From Luzula sylvatica (lineage: Eukaryota > Streptophyta > Magnoliopsida > Poales > Juncaceae), in the NCBI GenBank assembly GCA_946800325.1, contig OX326957.1, forward strand, positions 16,676,591 through 16,740,590: a stretch of 64,000 bases of DNA. The letters run 5' to 3'. The notes under the pieces are model-generated. The model was not told where the DNA came from and made no database searches. It saw only the letters and a program-made list of their open reading frames with translations. Of the stretch, positions 1-9,448 are shown piece after piece. The position numbers and the translations under genes were made by a program. Position 1 is the first letter of the stretch. Every line of letters starts with the position of its first letter.

Positions 1-723
1 ACAGTAAACGTAGACACGGTCAAAAAACTAATACCTTCGACTGAAATTTCGAGAGCGTTGCGTAGTTGAAAGATACCAATTGGTTTAGAATCTCGACTGA
101 AATTATTCCAATATGTTCAACTTACCCCCCTACTAAAATATATATTTTTTTACTTCCTAAACTTTCAAAATGTGCAACTTATCTTTTTCATCAGTTCACT
201 GTCTAGTCATCAGTTAACTGTTGAGGTGGCAATGTGACGTAAATTTTTTTTAGTTGATTTAAGTGATGACGTGGCAATATTCATAAAATACTAAAATATC
301 CATTAAAATCAAACTCATTAACCATTAAAATCAAACTCAATATCCATTAAAACTACACTCATTAACCATTAAAACTAAATCCCGAACTGATTAATCACAA
401 CTAATCAAATAGAATGCTTACAAAATATATGGCGATTACTATTTTCTAGTGATATTTTTTTTGCTCGATATTTTGCAGTGCTTTCCTGAGAAATTAACAA
501 CACATTTGCCTGATCTAATCGGAAAAAAAACTCAATCTAAGACTCCCTAGTGGCCACACCTGGCAAGTGGGTCTGATAAGTTCAGGTTCGAAATTGGCTT
601 TTCAGTCTGGCTGGTTTGAATCACATACCCCCGAATATACGAAAGTTGACCTTTCATGGAAATATATCATATTATCGCCACACAAAATTCTCATAACACA
701 TCAAAACATGATAATTACATTTT
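1..723. other. AT-rich non-coding left edge
   Basis: No gene is seen. Bases 1-20 are the reverse complement of a motif repeated near 61250-61400. Between about 299 and 383 there are four degenerate direct repeats of a CATTAAAA-type unit. Retroelement similarity starts abruptly near 724, so the first 23 codons of the open frame beginning at 656 are probably chance sequence rather than part of the retroelement. Confidence 0.6.
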
Positions 724-2608
724 CATGAGCACTTCACCAGTCCTAGGGTTACCTGACTTTAATCAAGAATTTATACTAGAGACAGATGCTTGTGGAGAAG
801 GAGTTGGTGCAGTCTTAATGCAAGGTGGAAGGCCTCTGGCATATTTTAGCCAAGCATTAGGAAAGAAGAATCAAGGAAGGCCCACTTATGAGAAGGAATT
901 ATTAGCAGTAATACTGGCTACCAGTAAGTGGAGACATTATTTGATGGGCAGGAGATTCACCATTAAAACTGATCATGAGAGTTTAAGAGCATTATTAGGA
1001 GGGAGATTAACTAATCAATTGCAACATAGAGGGTTAGCTAAACTCATGGGACTAGATTATACAATTCAGTATAAGAAAGGAGTCGATAATAAAGCTGCAG
1101 ATGCACTTTCTAGAAGAAGGAATGAGTTAGATGATCAAAAAGAGCAAGGAGAATTGATGGAGATTAATGGAGAGAAACCTGAATGGTACAGTGAAGTAGA
1201 AAAGAGTTATGAGGAAGATGAAAAGTTCAAGCAAATCATTGAAGCTCAAATGGTCCAACCTGGTACCATGAATGGGTTTATGTACAAGGAAGGATTGCTG
1301 AGATTCCAAGGAAGAGTTTGCGTAGGGAGAAACACTGATCTCAGAGAGAAGATTATTAAAAGAATGCATGAATCTGGTGAAGGAGGCCATTCAGGTATCT
1401 TGGCTTCCTATCAGAGACTCAAGAGATATTTTTACTGGGAGGGGTTAAAGAAAGAGGTACATGAATTTGTTAAACAATGTGATGTATGTCAAAGGAGCAA
1501 GACAGAACACATGGCGAGTCCAGGATTGTTACAGCCATTAGAGATTCCTGAACAAGCATGGAGTGGAGTAAGCTTGGATTTTATCGAAGGATTACCAAAA
1601 GCCAGTGGCAAGGATGTAATTCTGGTAGTTGTGGATAGGCTAACCAAGTATGCTCATTTCTTGGCTCTATCTCAGCCTTACACGGCTCAAACAATTGCAA
1701 GAATATTTTTTGAGAATATTTGTAAACTCCATGGGATACCAGAAAGTATTGTGAGCGATCGAGACAAAGTATTCACAAGTTCTTTTTGGAGGGAGTTATT
1801 TAAAATCTATGGAACTAAAATCAACCTTAGTACTTCCTACCATCCCCAATCAGATGGACAAACCGAGAAGGTTAATCAATGCCTAGAAACTTATCTAAGA
1901 TGCATGGTGGTGAATCGACCCAAGAAATGGATAGAGTGGTTGTCTCATGCAGAGTGGTGGTACAACACTAACTATCACAACTCTCTGAAATGTTCTCCAT
2001 TTGAAGCATTGTTTGGTTATGTACCACCTTCAATCGAATTTGGTATGCCACCAAATTCAAGAAATGCCGCAGTACAAGAATGGGCAAAGGAAAAACACGT
2101 GGCTATGCAAATGATTAAAGAGAATCTGAGGAGAGCTCAGGAGAGAATGAAGTACTATGCCGATAAGCACAGATCTGAGAGATCGTTTGAAGTTGGAGAT
2201 TTAGTTTATCTCAAATTACAACCCTATAGACAAACTTCAGTGTCTTTGAACAAAGGAATGAAGCTCAATTCTAAATTCTATGGTCCTTATCCAGTGATCG
2301 AAAGGATTGGGTTAGTGGCTTATAAATTAGAACTTCCTTCAGGGTCCCAGATTCATAACGTTTTTCATGTATCACAACTCAAAAAGAAGATAGGAGAGAA
2401 GAAGGTTGTAGTACCAGAATTACCTATCGTCGATAGAGAAGGATTAGTGAAGGTATATCCTGTGGCAGTATTAGATCGAAGAATGGTGAAGAGAAATAAT
2501 CGGGCTGAGGTTCAGTTATTGATCCGTTGGTCGAACCTGCCTGACGAAGAGGCGACGTGGGAAGACTATGATGTGGTTGTGGAGAGATTCCCGGAGTTCA
2601 AACCTTGA
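656..2608 (+). CDS. Ty3/gypsy chromovirus pol fragment: RNase H, integrase, chromodomain
   Basis: The open frame has 650 codons and encodes the 3' half of a Ty3/gypsy polyprotein. Homology starts near residue 24, the linker after the reverse transcriptase. RNase H spans about 35-150 and includes TDACG (D44), ELLA (near 81) and TDHESL (D106). The integrase has an HHCC zinc finger (H238, H245, C275, C278) and a DDE core (D308, D368, E404, with 35 residues between the last two). A C-terminal chromodomain, about 600-650, contains the RWSNLPDEEATWEDYD signature and places the element among chromoviruses, whose chromodomains are known to guide integration to chromatin. Gag, protease and reverse transcriptase are missing, so the element is non-autonomous. 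No frame break is seen in the retained part. A 3' LTR follows immediately. Confidence 0.93.
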   Translation: MEIYHIIATQNSHNTSKHDNYIFMSTSPVLGLPDFNQEFILETDACGEGVGAVLMQGGRPLAYFSQALGKKNQGRPTYEKELLAVILATSKWRHYLMGRRFTIKTDHESLRALLGGRLTNQLQHRGLAKLMGLDYTIQYKKGVDNKAADALSRRRNELDDQKEQGELMEINGEKPEWYSEVEKSYEEDEKFKQIIEAQMVQPGTMNGFMYKEGLLRFQGRVCVGRNTDLREKIIKRMHESGEGGHSGILASYQRLKRYFYWEGLKKEVHEFVKQCDVCQRSKTEHMASPGLLQPLEIPEQAWSGVSLDFIEGLPKASGKDVILVVVDRLTKYAHFLALSQPYTAQTIARIFFENICKLHGIPESIVSDRDKVFTSSFWRELFKIYGTKINLSTSYHPQSDGQTEKVNQCLETYLRCMVVNRPKKWIEWLSHAEWWYNTNYHNSLKCSPFEALFGYVPPSIEFGMPPNSRNAAVQEWAKEKHVAMQMIKENLRRAQERMKYYADKHRSERSFEVGDLVYLKLQPYRQTSVSLNKGMKLNSKFYGPYPVIERIGLVAYKLELPSGSQIHNVFHVSQLKKKIGEKKVVVPELPIVDREGLVKVYPVAVLDRRMVKRNNRAEVQLLIRWSNLPDEEATWEDYDVVVERFPEFKP

Positions 2609-2636
2609 GACAAGGTTTGTTTTGAGAAGGGAGTAT

Positions 2637-3124
2637 TGTCATGAATTTGTATAAATGATAATAAATATAGTAGGAGGGTCTTTTGGCATAATTACCATTT
2701 CGGTTAAAGTCGTTAAGAAGGGAGGACACGTGGCTAGAGATGAAAGGGGGCAGGCTTTCGAGGAGGATATTGGGGGGCCCAGTGAGAAGTAGTGCAGACT
2801 ACGTATCAATGGGAGAGGAGTAGAAGCTACAGTGGATTGGGCCGTTGGCCCGATCAGGGTTTATTCTCAAGTTGTTAGGTTTAAGATTCGAGTTGTTATT
2901 TGTTTTTGTTGTTTTGTTGAAATTGTCAGACATTACGTTAATTACGAAATTACCCCTGTAATAGATATAGGAGAGGGAGGAGGAGAGAGAATGTTATGTT
3001 GAATCTAGTATGTTAATGGTGAACTGAGCTAAGAGATTTAGCAAACTGATCCTTGAGTTTAAGTAATTAATCGAGAGTTTCTGTTATTGTTCGAATTGAG
3101 GACTGAATTGAGTAATTCATTCCA
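2637..3124 (+). mobile_element. 3' LTR of the chromovirus
   Basis: The LTR is about 488 bp and starts TGTCATGA, straight after a purine tract (about 2622-2636, GAGAAGGGAGTA) that fits the polypurine tract. It is placed to end at CA 3124, because from 3125 the sequence matches the second copy of the segmental duplication at 34021. The 5' LTR is absent, so no target duplication can be checked. Confidence 0.75.
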
Positions 3125-3453
3125 GCTGAACACTGGTTTTAGTTAGTTCAACCAATCTCCTCTCGCCCGACGCCTAATCACTTAAGAACTCGCCCATCCC
3201 TAGATTCGACCCGTTATGAAAGAAACGACGTAGCATTATCCATTAAACCTGATTTATCTACAACAAGGTTTGATTTTCTTTTCTTTTCTCCTTCAATTAA
3301 TAATTAGGCCAAAATTTCAGAATTTTCAGCTTGAAAAACTCTTCTCTGGACATTTCTAGGTGACTTGTTCGATTCTCTCTGTTAAGAGGAGATTCCTCAT
3401 CATCCTGCCATTACAACTCCAAGGTGAAAAAGATAATAAAAATTGAAGGCAAA

Positions 3454-4366
3454 ATGCGGAATTCCTGGAAAAGAGAAAAGGGCTCGCTGATCCCATCTAA
3501 GAAAACCCTAATTCTCCTTCTCTGTGTTTCTCTCCTTCTCTTATTCTTCTTCATTTACTCCACCTCAAATCCTATCGGTACCAAACTTAACCTTCAAACA
3601 ACAAAGATCCAACCTTTCGACTATTACGCGTCCCCACAAGCCTCCCCAATCTTCGCGAGTCTCGCAGAGGGCGTAAAGTACCCATTTTTCTTCTCATTAT
3701 CGGATTTTGGATCTTTACCCGATAAGCCCCATAAAAACATCGTTCGAATCCTTAAAGGAAAGCAATTCAGAAAACCCGATATATCGGCTACAATACAGGA
3801 TTTACTCGAAACAAAGGATATGAAATCCAATAATGGGTTGGTTCTGGATATCGGATCCAACGTAGGAATGGCAACTTTTGCAGCAGCAGTAATGGGTTAT
3901 CAAGTCGTTGCATTCGAACCCGTTTATGAGAATATACAAAAGATTTGTGAAGGGATTTACTTCAATCGGGTCGCGGATCGGGTTACCCTTTTCTCCGCTG
4001 CAGCCTCGAACCGAATTGGGGACGTCACGATTCACAAGGTCACAATTCTACATTAGAATTTCATTTTCGTTTTATCTATATTCTATAACGATACAATTAA
4101 ATAAAATTCCAGGTCGTTGGGCGGCTCGATTACAGTGCAATATCTCAAACCGGTGCGAAATTAGCATTTAAGTCGAACAAAGAGATAGGAGTGACCGTTC
4201 CTACGATTCCTTTGGACGAAGTAATTTCGGAGAATGAGAGGGTTATATTGATAAAAATCGACGTGCGAGTAATACCAGTACCGATCAAATTAGGAGTTTT
4301 CTTGGTAACGTTGGGTATAATAGTTGTACTAAACATGAAAATGATGCGCATTGTGTCAAAGAGTAA
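3454..4366 (+). pseudogene. FkbM-like SAM-dependent methyltransferase, copy A (broken in exon 2)
   Basis: Exon 1 (3454-4038, 195 codons) starts at the ATG of MRNSWKREKG and has an N-terminal hydrophobic anchor at about residues 18-33 (LILLLCVSLLLLFFF), as in a type II membrane protein. Residues around 138-157 carry the class I methyltransferase SAM-binding motif (GLVLDIGSNVGMATF, then VVAFEP). A GT-AG intron (4039-4112) joins exon 2 in phase 0. Exon 2 reads correctly to about 4265. There, compared with copy B, 106 bp are missing (counterpart 35163-35268) with a 2-bp GC microhomology at the junction. The deletion shifts the frame and removes about 35 residues. The ancestral stop lies at 4364-4366, and the intact protein would be about 314 residues. 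Family substrate is not deducible. Confidence 0.82.
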
Positions 4367-4442
4367 CTTTATTTTTAATATTTTTTTGTGCGGATTGTGA
4401 TTATATTTTTGACGTGATGTTTTTGATTGTTTTTTTAATAGA

Positions 4443-4492
4443 TCTTTCATTTCTAGTATAATTGCATTTGGTCGAGCAGAGATATATTATTA

Positions 4493-4530
<38 letters not shown>

Positions 4531-5077
4531 TAAAGGGCTGCTGAGGAACTCTCATGTCGCATTGTCCTGTTGTACCTGTTACGTCATCATTTTTTTTATT
4601 ATTATTTTTTCAGATTTTTTTCTTTTAGATTTCGCAAGGACTGTTGAGGAGCTGCCACGTTGCATGTCATGTTTTCGTCACGTTGTCATTTAATTTTTTT
4701 TTTAATTTAGTTATTTTTCAGATTTTTTCAATTTTGATATTTCGCATAGCATATATGAAATTAAGATTTCTCACGTGGCATGCTCTTTGTCGGCCACGCC
4801 CCCCTCATTTTATTTTATTTTTTTTCAGCTTTTTTCAATATTAAGATTTTGCATAGCATATATGAAATTAAGATCTGTCACGTGGCATGTTCTTTGTCCG
4901 TCGCGTCGTCCTCATTTTATTTTATTTTTTTTCAGATTTTTTCAATTTTGAGATTTTCACAGGTCATATATGAAATTATAATGGCAACGCATCCAAATGA
5001 AAAGAATAACAAAAACACAAAAAAAAAAATGCAATCGACTAAAACAAGCCCGCGCAATTGCGCGGGGGTATCGCTAG
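4443..5077 (+). mobile_element. Helitron-like element (3' end clear, 5' end tentative)
   Basis: The 3' end has the Helitron layout: an 18-bp perfect palindrome CCCGCGCAATTGCGCGGG (5049-5066), then CTAG at 5074-5077 followed by T. The 5' end is tentatively the A|TC at 4442-4444. The interior has an ATT run and about 100-bp degenerate repeats that include CACGTGGCATG and a T-rich stretch. It is non-coding. The same element sits at the same place in unit B, so it predates the duplication. Confidence 0.65.
4492..4529. repeat. ATT trinucleotide microsatellite
   Basis: About 12 ATT units. The counterpart in unit B (about 35494-35540) is longer. Confidence 0.9.
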
Positions 5078-6482
5078 TATCATACTAAAATAGGAAACAA
5101 GTTCAATATTTCAAAAAAAAAAAAAATTCAATATTCCAAACTTAGAAGCAATAAAGTACATGGAAAGCAAACTAATAGGGCTGGGATATTAAACAAACCA
5201 ACAAATAATTCAATAATATTCCCAGCTTACAAGAGATAAAATGTTAAAAAAAATGAAGTCGAGTGCACACAATAAAGCATAAAAGGTATTAATTTAACAA
5301 AAACGATACAGAAAATAATAATTATTTTTGTCCCGAAATAAGAAGAATGGATGATAAATGCATTTCATCATATCCAATTGAATTGGAGAAGAAACTTCGT
5401 AGAACCAAATACACCGAGATGTACGAGTCTGAAATGATCAAAACAAGATACTGTAACTATAAGGCCATAATTATGTATCCTTCACAGAATTTCAATAAAC
5501 TAATTTTTGTCCTGCGCATTGAGTGGGAGTCTTCGAGTCTGTAATGATTTATTTTTCCTAATATTTAGTTGGATTCTACATTTTTTTTGTCTAATTGTTC
5601 ACACATCTGTGTTTTCATATGATTTTGGCCCCTAATTTTGTTGAATATTGTAAAAAAACCTTTTGTTTTGTAAACTCCAAAAAAAACCTTTTACCAAATT
5701 TTTATTTCCAAATACCTCCTTATGAATGATATTAAAAAAAAAATTGACTAAAATATCCTTCTATTTTCATGTGTAATAATTAAATAAATGTTTTTGCTAT
5801 TTTTATGCATTTTATTAATTTTAAGAAAATTCATAAACATTTCTATGCATGTTGTGTTTATATAATTTTAATAGTTCATTTATTATTCATAAAAAACTAA
5901 CATCAAATAATAATAAAATAAACACCTCGAAAATATATTGATAGAAAAATATCGTTTTAAATCTCTAGTTTTTTTATTTTCATTTTCTTTTCATGTATTT
6001 TTTTTACTAGTTTCATGATATTTTATTTTTTAAATATTTGCAATATATTCTTTTAATATTGTTGTTCGTATATATAATGTACAAAATATTAAATTATATA
6101 AATATAACGTAGAATATTTTTTTTAATTATTATATGCTACAAATATTTTAGGATTTATTTAAAATAAAAAAATACAATATCATAAAAAATTAAGGAATTT
6201 TTTTGAATTTTTTCATATTTAATTGAGACAAAAAATATTAATGAACTTGGTCCACAATGATCAAGTTCAAATGAAAAATCAACTAATTTGAAATTTTTGA
6301 TCAACATCAAATGATTCATATTAACATGATAATTTTGTCTTTCTATAGAAGAAAATATTTTTTTAAAATTATACATAAAATATTATATTAAAACAGAAGA
6401 ACAAAAATTTAGAAAACTAAATCGAATGAGTGCGCTTACGAAATGTTAAGAAGAAGAAAAATATAAAAATAGGTCAAACCTG
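5078..6482. other. AT-rich intergenic stretch between the convergent genes
   Basis: No gene is seen. It lies between the 3' ends of methyltransferase-A and CNL-A and is collinear with 35993-37500 of unit B. It should contain the 3' UTR and poly(A) region of CNL-A, but no single signal stands out. Confidence 0.6.
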
Positions 6483-9448
6483 TCATTCGAAGTGAACCCT
6501 TCCATGGCTCTGTAAATACAAAGAAAAAGAAAAAGGAAAATGTATTACACAACAAAATGAAGCCGAAAAATATGTCAATTTTAAAAGTTCGACAGAGACA
6601 TGTGTAAACAAATAAATTTATGTTTCAAGAAGTAAAAGTAAAAGAAAAAAAATATTGTTTACAAATTCACAAATTTCAACTAACAAGCAACAAAATTTAA
6701 AATTTCCATATGAAATAAAGTGAAAGTTCGATGGGAAATGTGCATACCTTAAAAATCCTCCCGCCTTGGGTTCCTTCAAGTTTCGGACAGTCACTTATAT
6801 CAAAATGCTTTAACGATGCAAAAACTTCTGGTCCCCCAATTGATTGCACCTCGCTGCATTCCGAAATGCCCAAATACTCGAGATTCCTAATCACATTATG
6901 ATCTGAAATAGAGGTTAGGCGACTAAAGCCATGTATAGACAAGTAGGTAAGGGAGGTGATATTTGGCAAGATGCTGGAAAATCGATCTTCCAGCTGGCCA
7001 CACAAGCTGAGCGATAGGGATTGGATGGACGGTGGTAATGCCATCTCACTTGAACAAATAAGGTTGGGGCAGTCATGTATTTGCAAACCGTTGTGTGATG
7101 GTAAATTTGTTGGCATCAAACAATTTTCGAGATCTGTAAGTCTCGAACAGTTCCGAATTGTTAACATGGTGAGGCAATGAGGGAGGCAAGGCACGGTTGT
7201 AATGCTACACCAATAAATACCAAATGACATTATATTTGTTAAATAATCATTCTGCAGCCAATTAGGAAATGTTTTTCCTTTGTAACCAGAAATATGCAGT
7301 GTTTTGAGGTTGGGCTGCGGGCATAAACCCTCAAGCACCTCTTTATCGGATTCATTGATTTCGTTGGTTAAATACGCTCCCACCCAATTTAAAACCAACT
7401 TACTAACTAATTCTTTCTTGTTTAGTTCTGCTTTTTGAGCTTCCCTCTTGTTGGAAACATTTTGAAGTTCATTAATTACCAATTCTCCGTATATTCCATT
7501 TATGAACTTTAATGCTCCAACTGTATTATTATCCCCTTTCGTGATTCTAACTCTTATTTTGTCTAATTGGATTGCTTTCGCAAGATTCGGAATATTACCA
7601 ACCAATGAAATGTCTGGACATGGATACCCCGATTCAAAAAATTTATCCGGCAATATCAACAATTTTATGCTAATTAGCCGATTAGAATATTTAGGAAAAC
7701 ATTTAAAATGTATGCAACCCTCCAAATTCAAAAATTCCAGTTTGTAAAGTTCACAAAATGAGTCAGGTAATTGTTCAATACCGGTATGAGAAACATCCAA
7801 ATACCGTAGATGCTTTATATTGCCAATGATGTCAAGTAACTGCTTGATTTTATTAGATTTAGAAAGAGATAAAGAACAAACATTTGTAAATTCTCTACAC
7901 CAGCTTTTGATTGCATTAATCCCACAAGTCCCACCTGGGCGGATTATAAGAGAGTGTAATTTATTATATTTAGCTATTTTTTTAAAGCTCTCTAGTTTGA
8001 ATTCACGATTGAATATCGATAAATGTCTTATAACATTATTAGATATTTTCCTTTCAAAATTCTCATTTTCAATTAAAAAACACTCATCCTTTGTTATGAG
8101 TTGAGCTACATCATGCATCAGGTCATGTATCACATATTCTTTATTCTTTTCGGGTGCTTGTCCAAAGAAGCACCTGTTAAGTAAGGTGTGGATATAAATT
8201 TTGGCAACAATCTCGGCTTGCGGCAATAGTCGTGGGTCGATAAAACCTTCACTTACCCAAAACCGTATGAGCTCAGTTTCCTTAAAGTTATAATCTTTAG
8301 GAAATAATGAACAAAAAGAGAAACATTTCTTCAAATGAGATGGTAAATATTGGTAACTCAATTGAAGTACTGGCAAAATGCCACCATCCTCTTGTGGCAA
8401 TTGCCAGATTTCACTGTCTCTAATATTCCTCCAATGTTGCCCAGTCAATTCAATTTCCAAAAGACCTCCTAACGTTTTTGCAGCAAGTGGGGACCCATTC
8501 AGCTTGACAATAATTTCCTTACCGATGTTCTCTAATTCTGGATAGTTTTCGGAGTTGGTGCTACAAAATGCACAACTCTTAAAGAAATCCCAATAAATTT
8601 TTGGTTCTAATCCCTTCAAAGTTATACGGTTCATATTGACTGTTTCCGTTATATCAGCAGTCTTATGGGATCTAGTGGTAACTATGACCATGCTTCCTTT
8701 ACCCCCAATATCTCTTAATGGTCCGAAGAAACATTTCCAATCCGATTCATTCTCGCTCCAAACATCATCCATAACTAGTAAAAATCTACGAGATTCTAAA
8801 CAATTCACCATGATATTTTGGAGGACATCTAAATTACTAGTGGCACGACCATTCTTTTTTTGATTATCGTTGCCTGCACACTCTATTATTTCTTTAGTTA
8901 ACCTTACTACATCAAAGTTGTTAGATACACAAATCCATATTATCTTAAAATGATCCTTGACATTTTTTGAAACCACTTGGGCAAGAGTAGTCTTTCCGAC
9001 CCCTCCAACGCCAACAATTGCCAAAACCCTCAAATTTTCTCTTTTGTCCATACCACTACTCTCAGGAGTATCGATCATTTTGTTTTTCCTAGTTCTCTTT
9101 TGTCTAGTTCTCTTTCTACTGCTAGATCCATCAGTTCTGTTTTCTACTAACCTAATCACCTGATTTAGTTCATCCTCACGACCAAGGGGTTGCATTGAAC
9201 TTATCACCGTTTTCAATTCTTCAACACGGCCAAACATTTCGGAGTCCACAATGGACGAGGTTTGTGGTCTAGCAGTCTTGCTAAACTCGTTGGGGTCTTT
9301 GGGTATATCGTACCCATCACACACTTGTTTAAGTTGATCACAATCATTGTTCAACTTATCATGGGCCTCTTTCACCTTCCTTGGGTAACCACTCAACCAG
9401 TTTACAACATTAGTAGTGCAAGAAGAAAGAAGTTCACGTGTTGCGTTC
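6483..9448 (-). CDS. CNL-A, exons 2 and 3: NB-ARC and LRR domains of a CC-NB-LRR immune receptor
   Basis: Intracellular immune receptor. Exon 2 (9448-6748) joins exon 1 (12615-12278) through a split AGG codon. Exon 3 (6509-6483) adds eight residues and TGA, giving 1021 codons. In spliced numbering: P-loop GVGGVGKTT (259-267), RNBS-A (WICVSNNFDV), kinase 2 LLVMDDVW (336-343), RNBS-B (VIVTTRS), GLPL-type GSPLAAKTLGG (431-441), RNBS-D (KKCFSFCSLFPKDY), then IHD where MHD is usual (553-555). The kinase-2 motif ends in W, as in CNLs. About 15 irregular LRRs follow. The exon-2 frame can also read past the donor (AAG|GTATGC) for 16 residues to a stop at 6697. The first in-frame leucine at 9396 is not a real start. 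No frameshift or premature stop is present, so the gene looks potentially functional. Confidence 0.9.

Noticed and set aside
5049..5066. Perfect GC palindromes considered as transcription terminators or bacterial contamination
   Set aside because: They recur at a fixed 11-nt distance from CTAG, which is Helitron architecture, inside plant intergenic and intron DNA.
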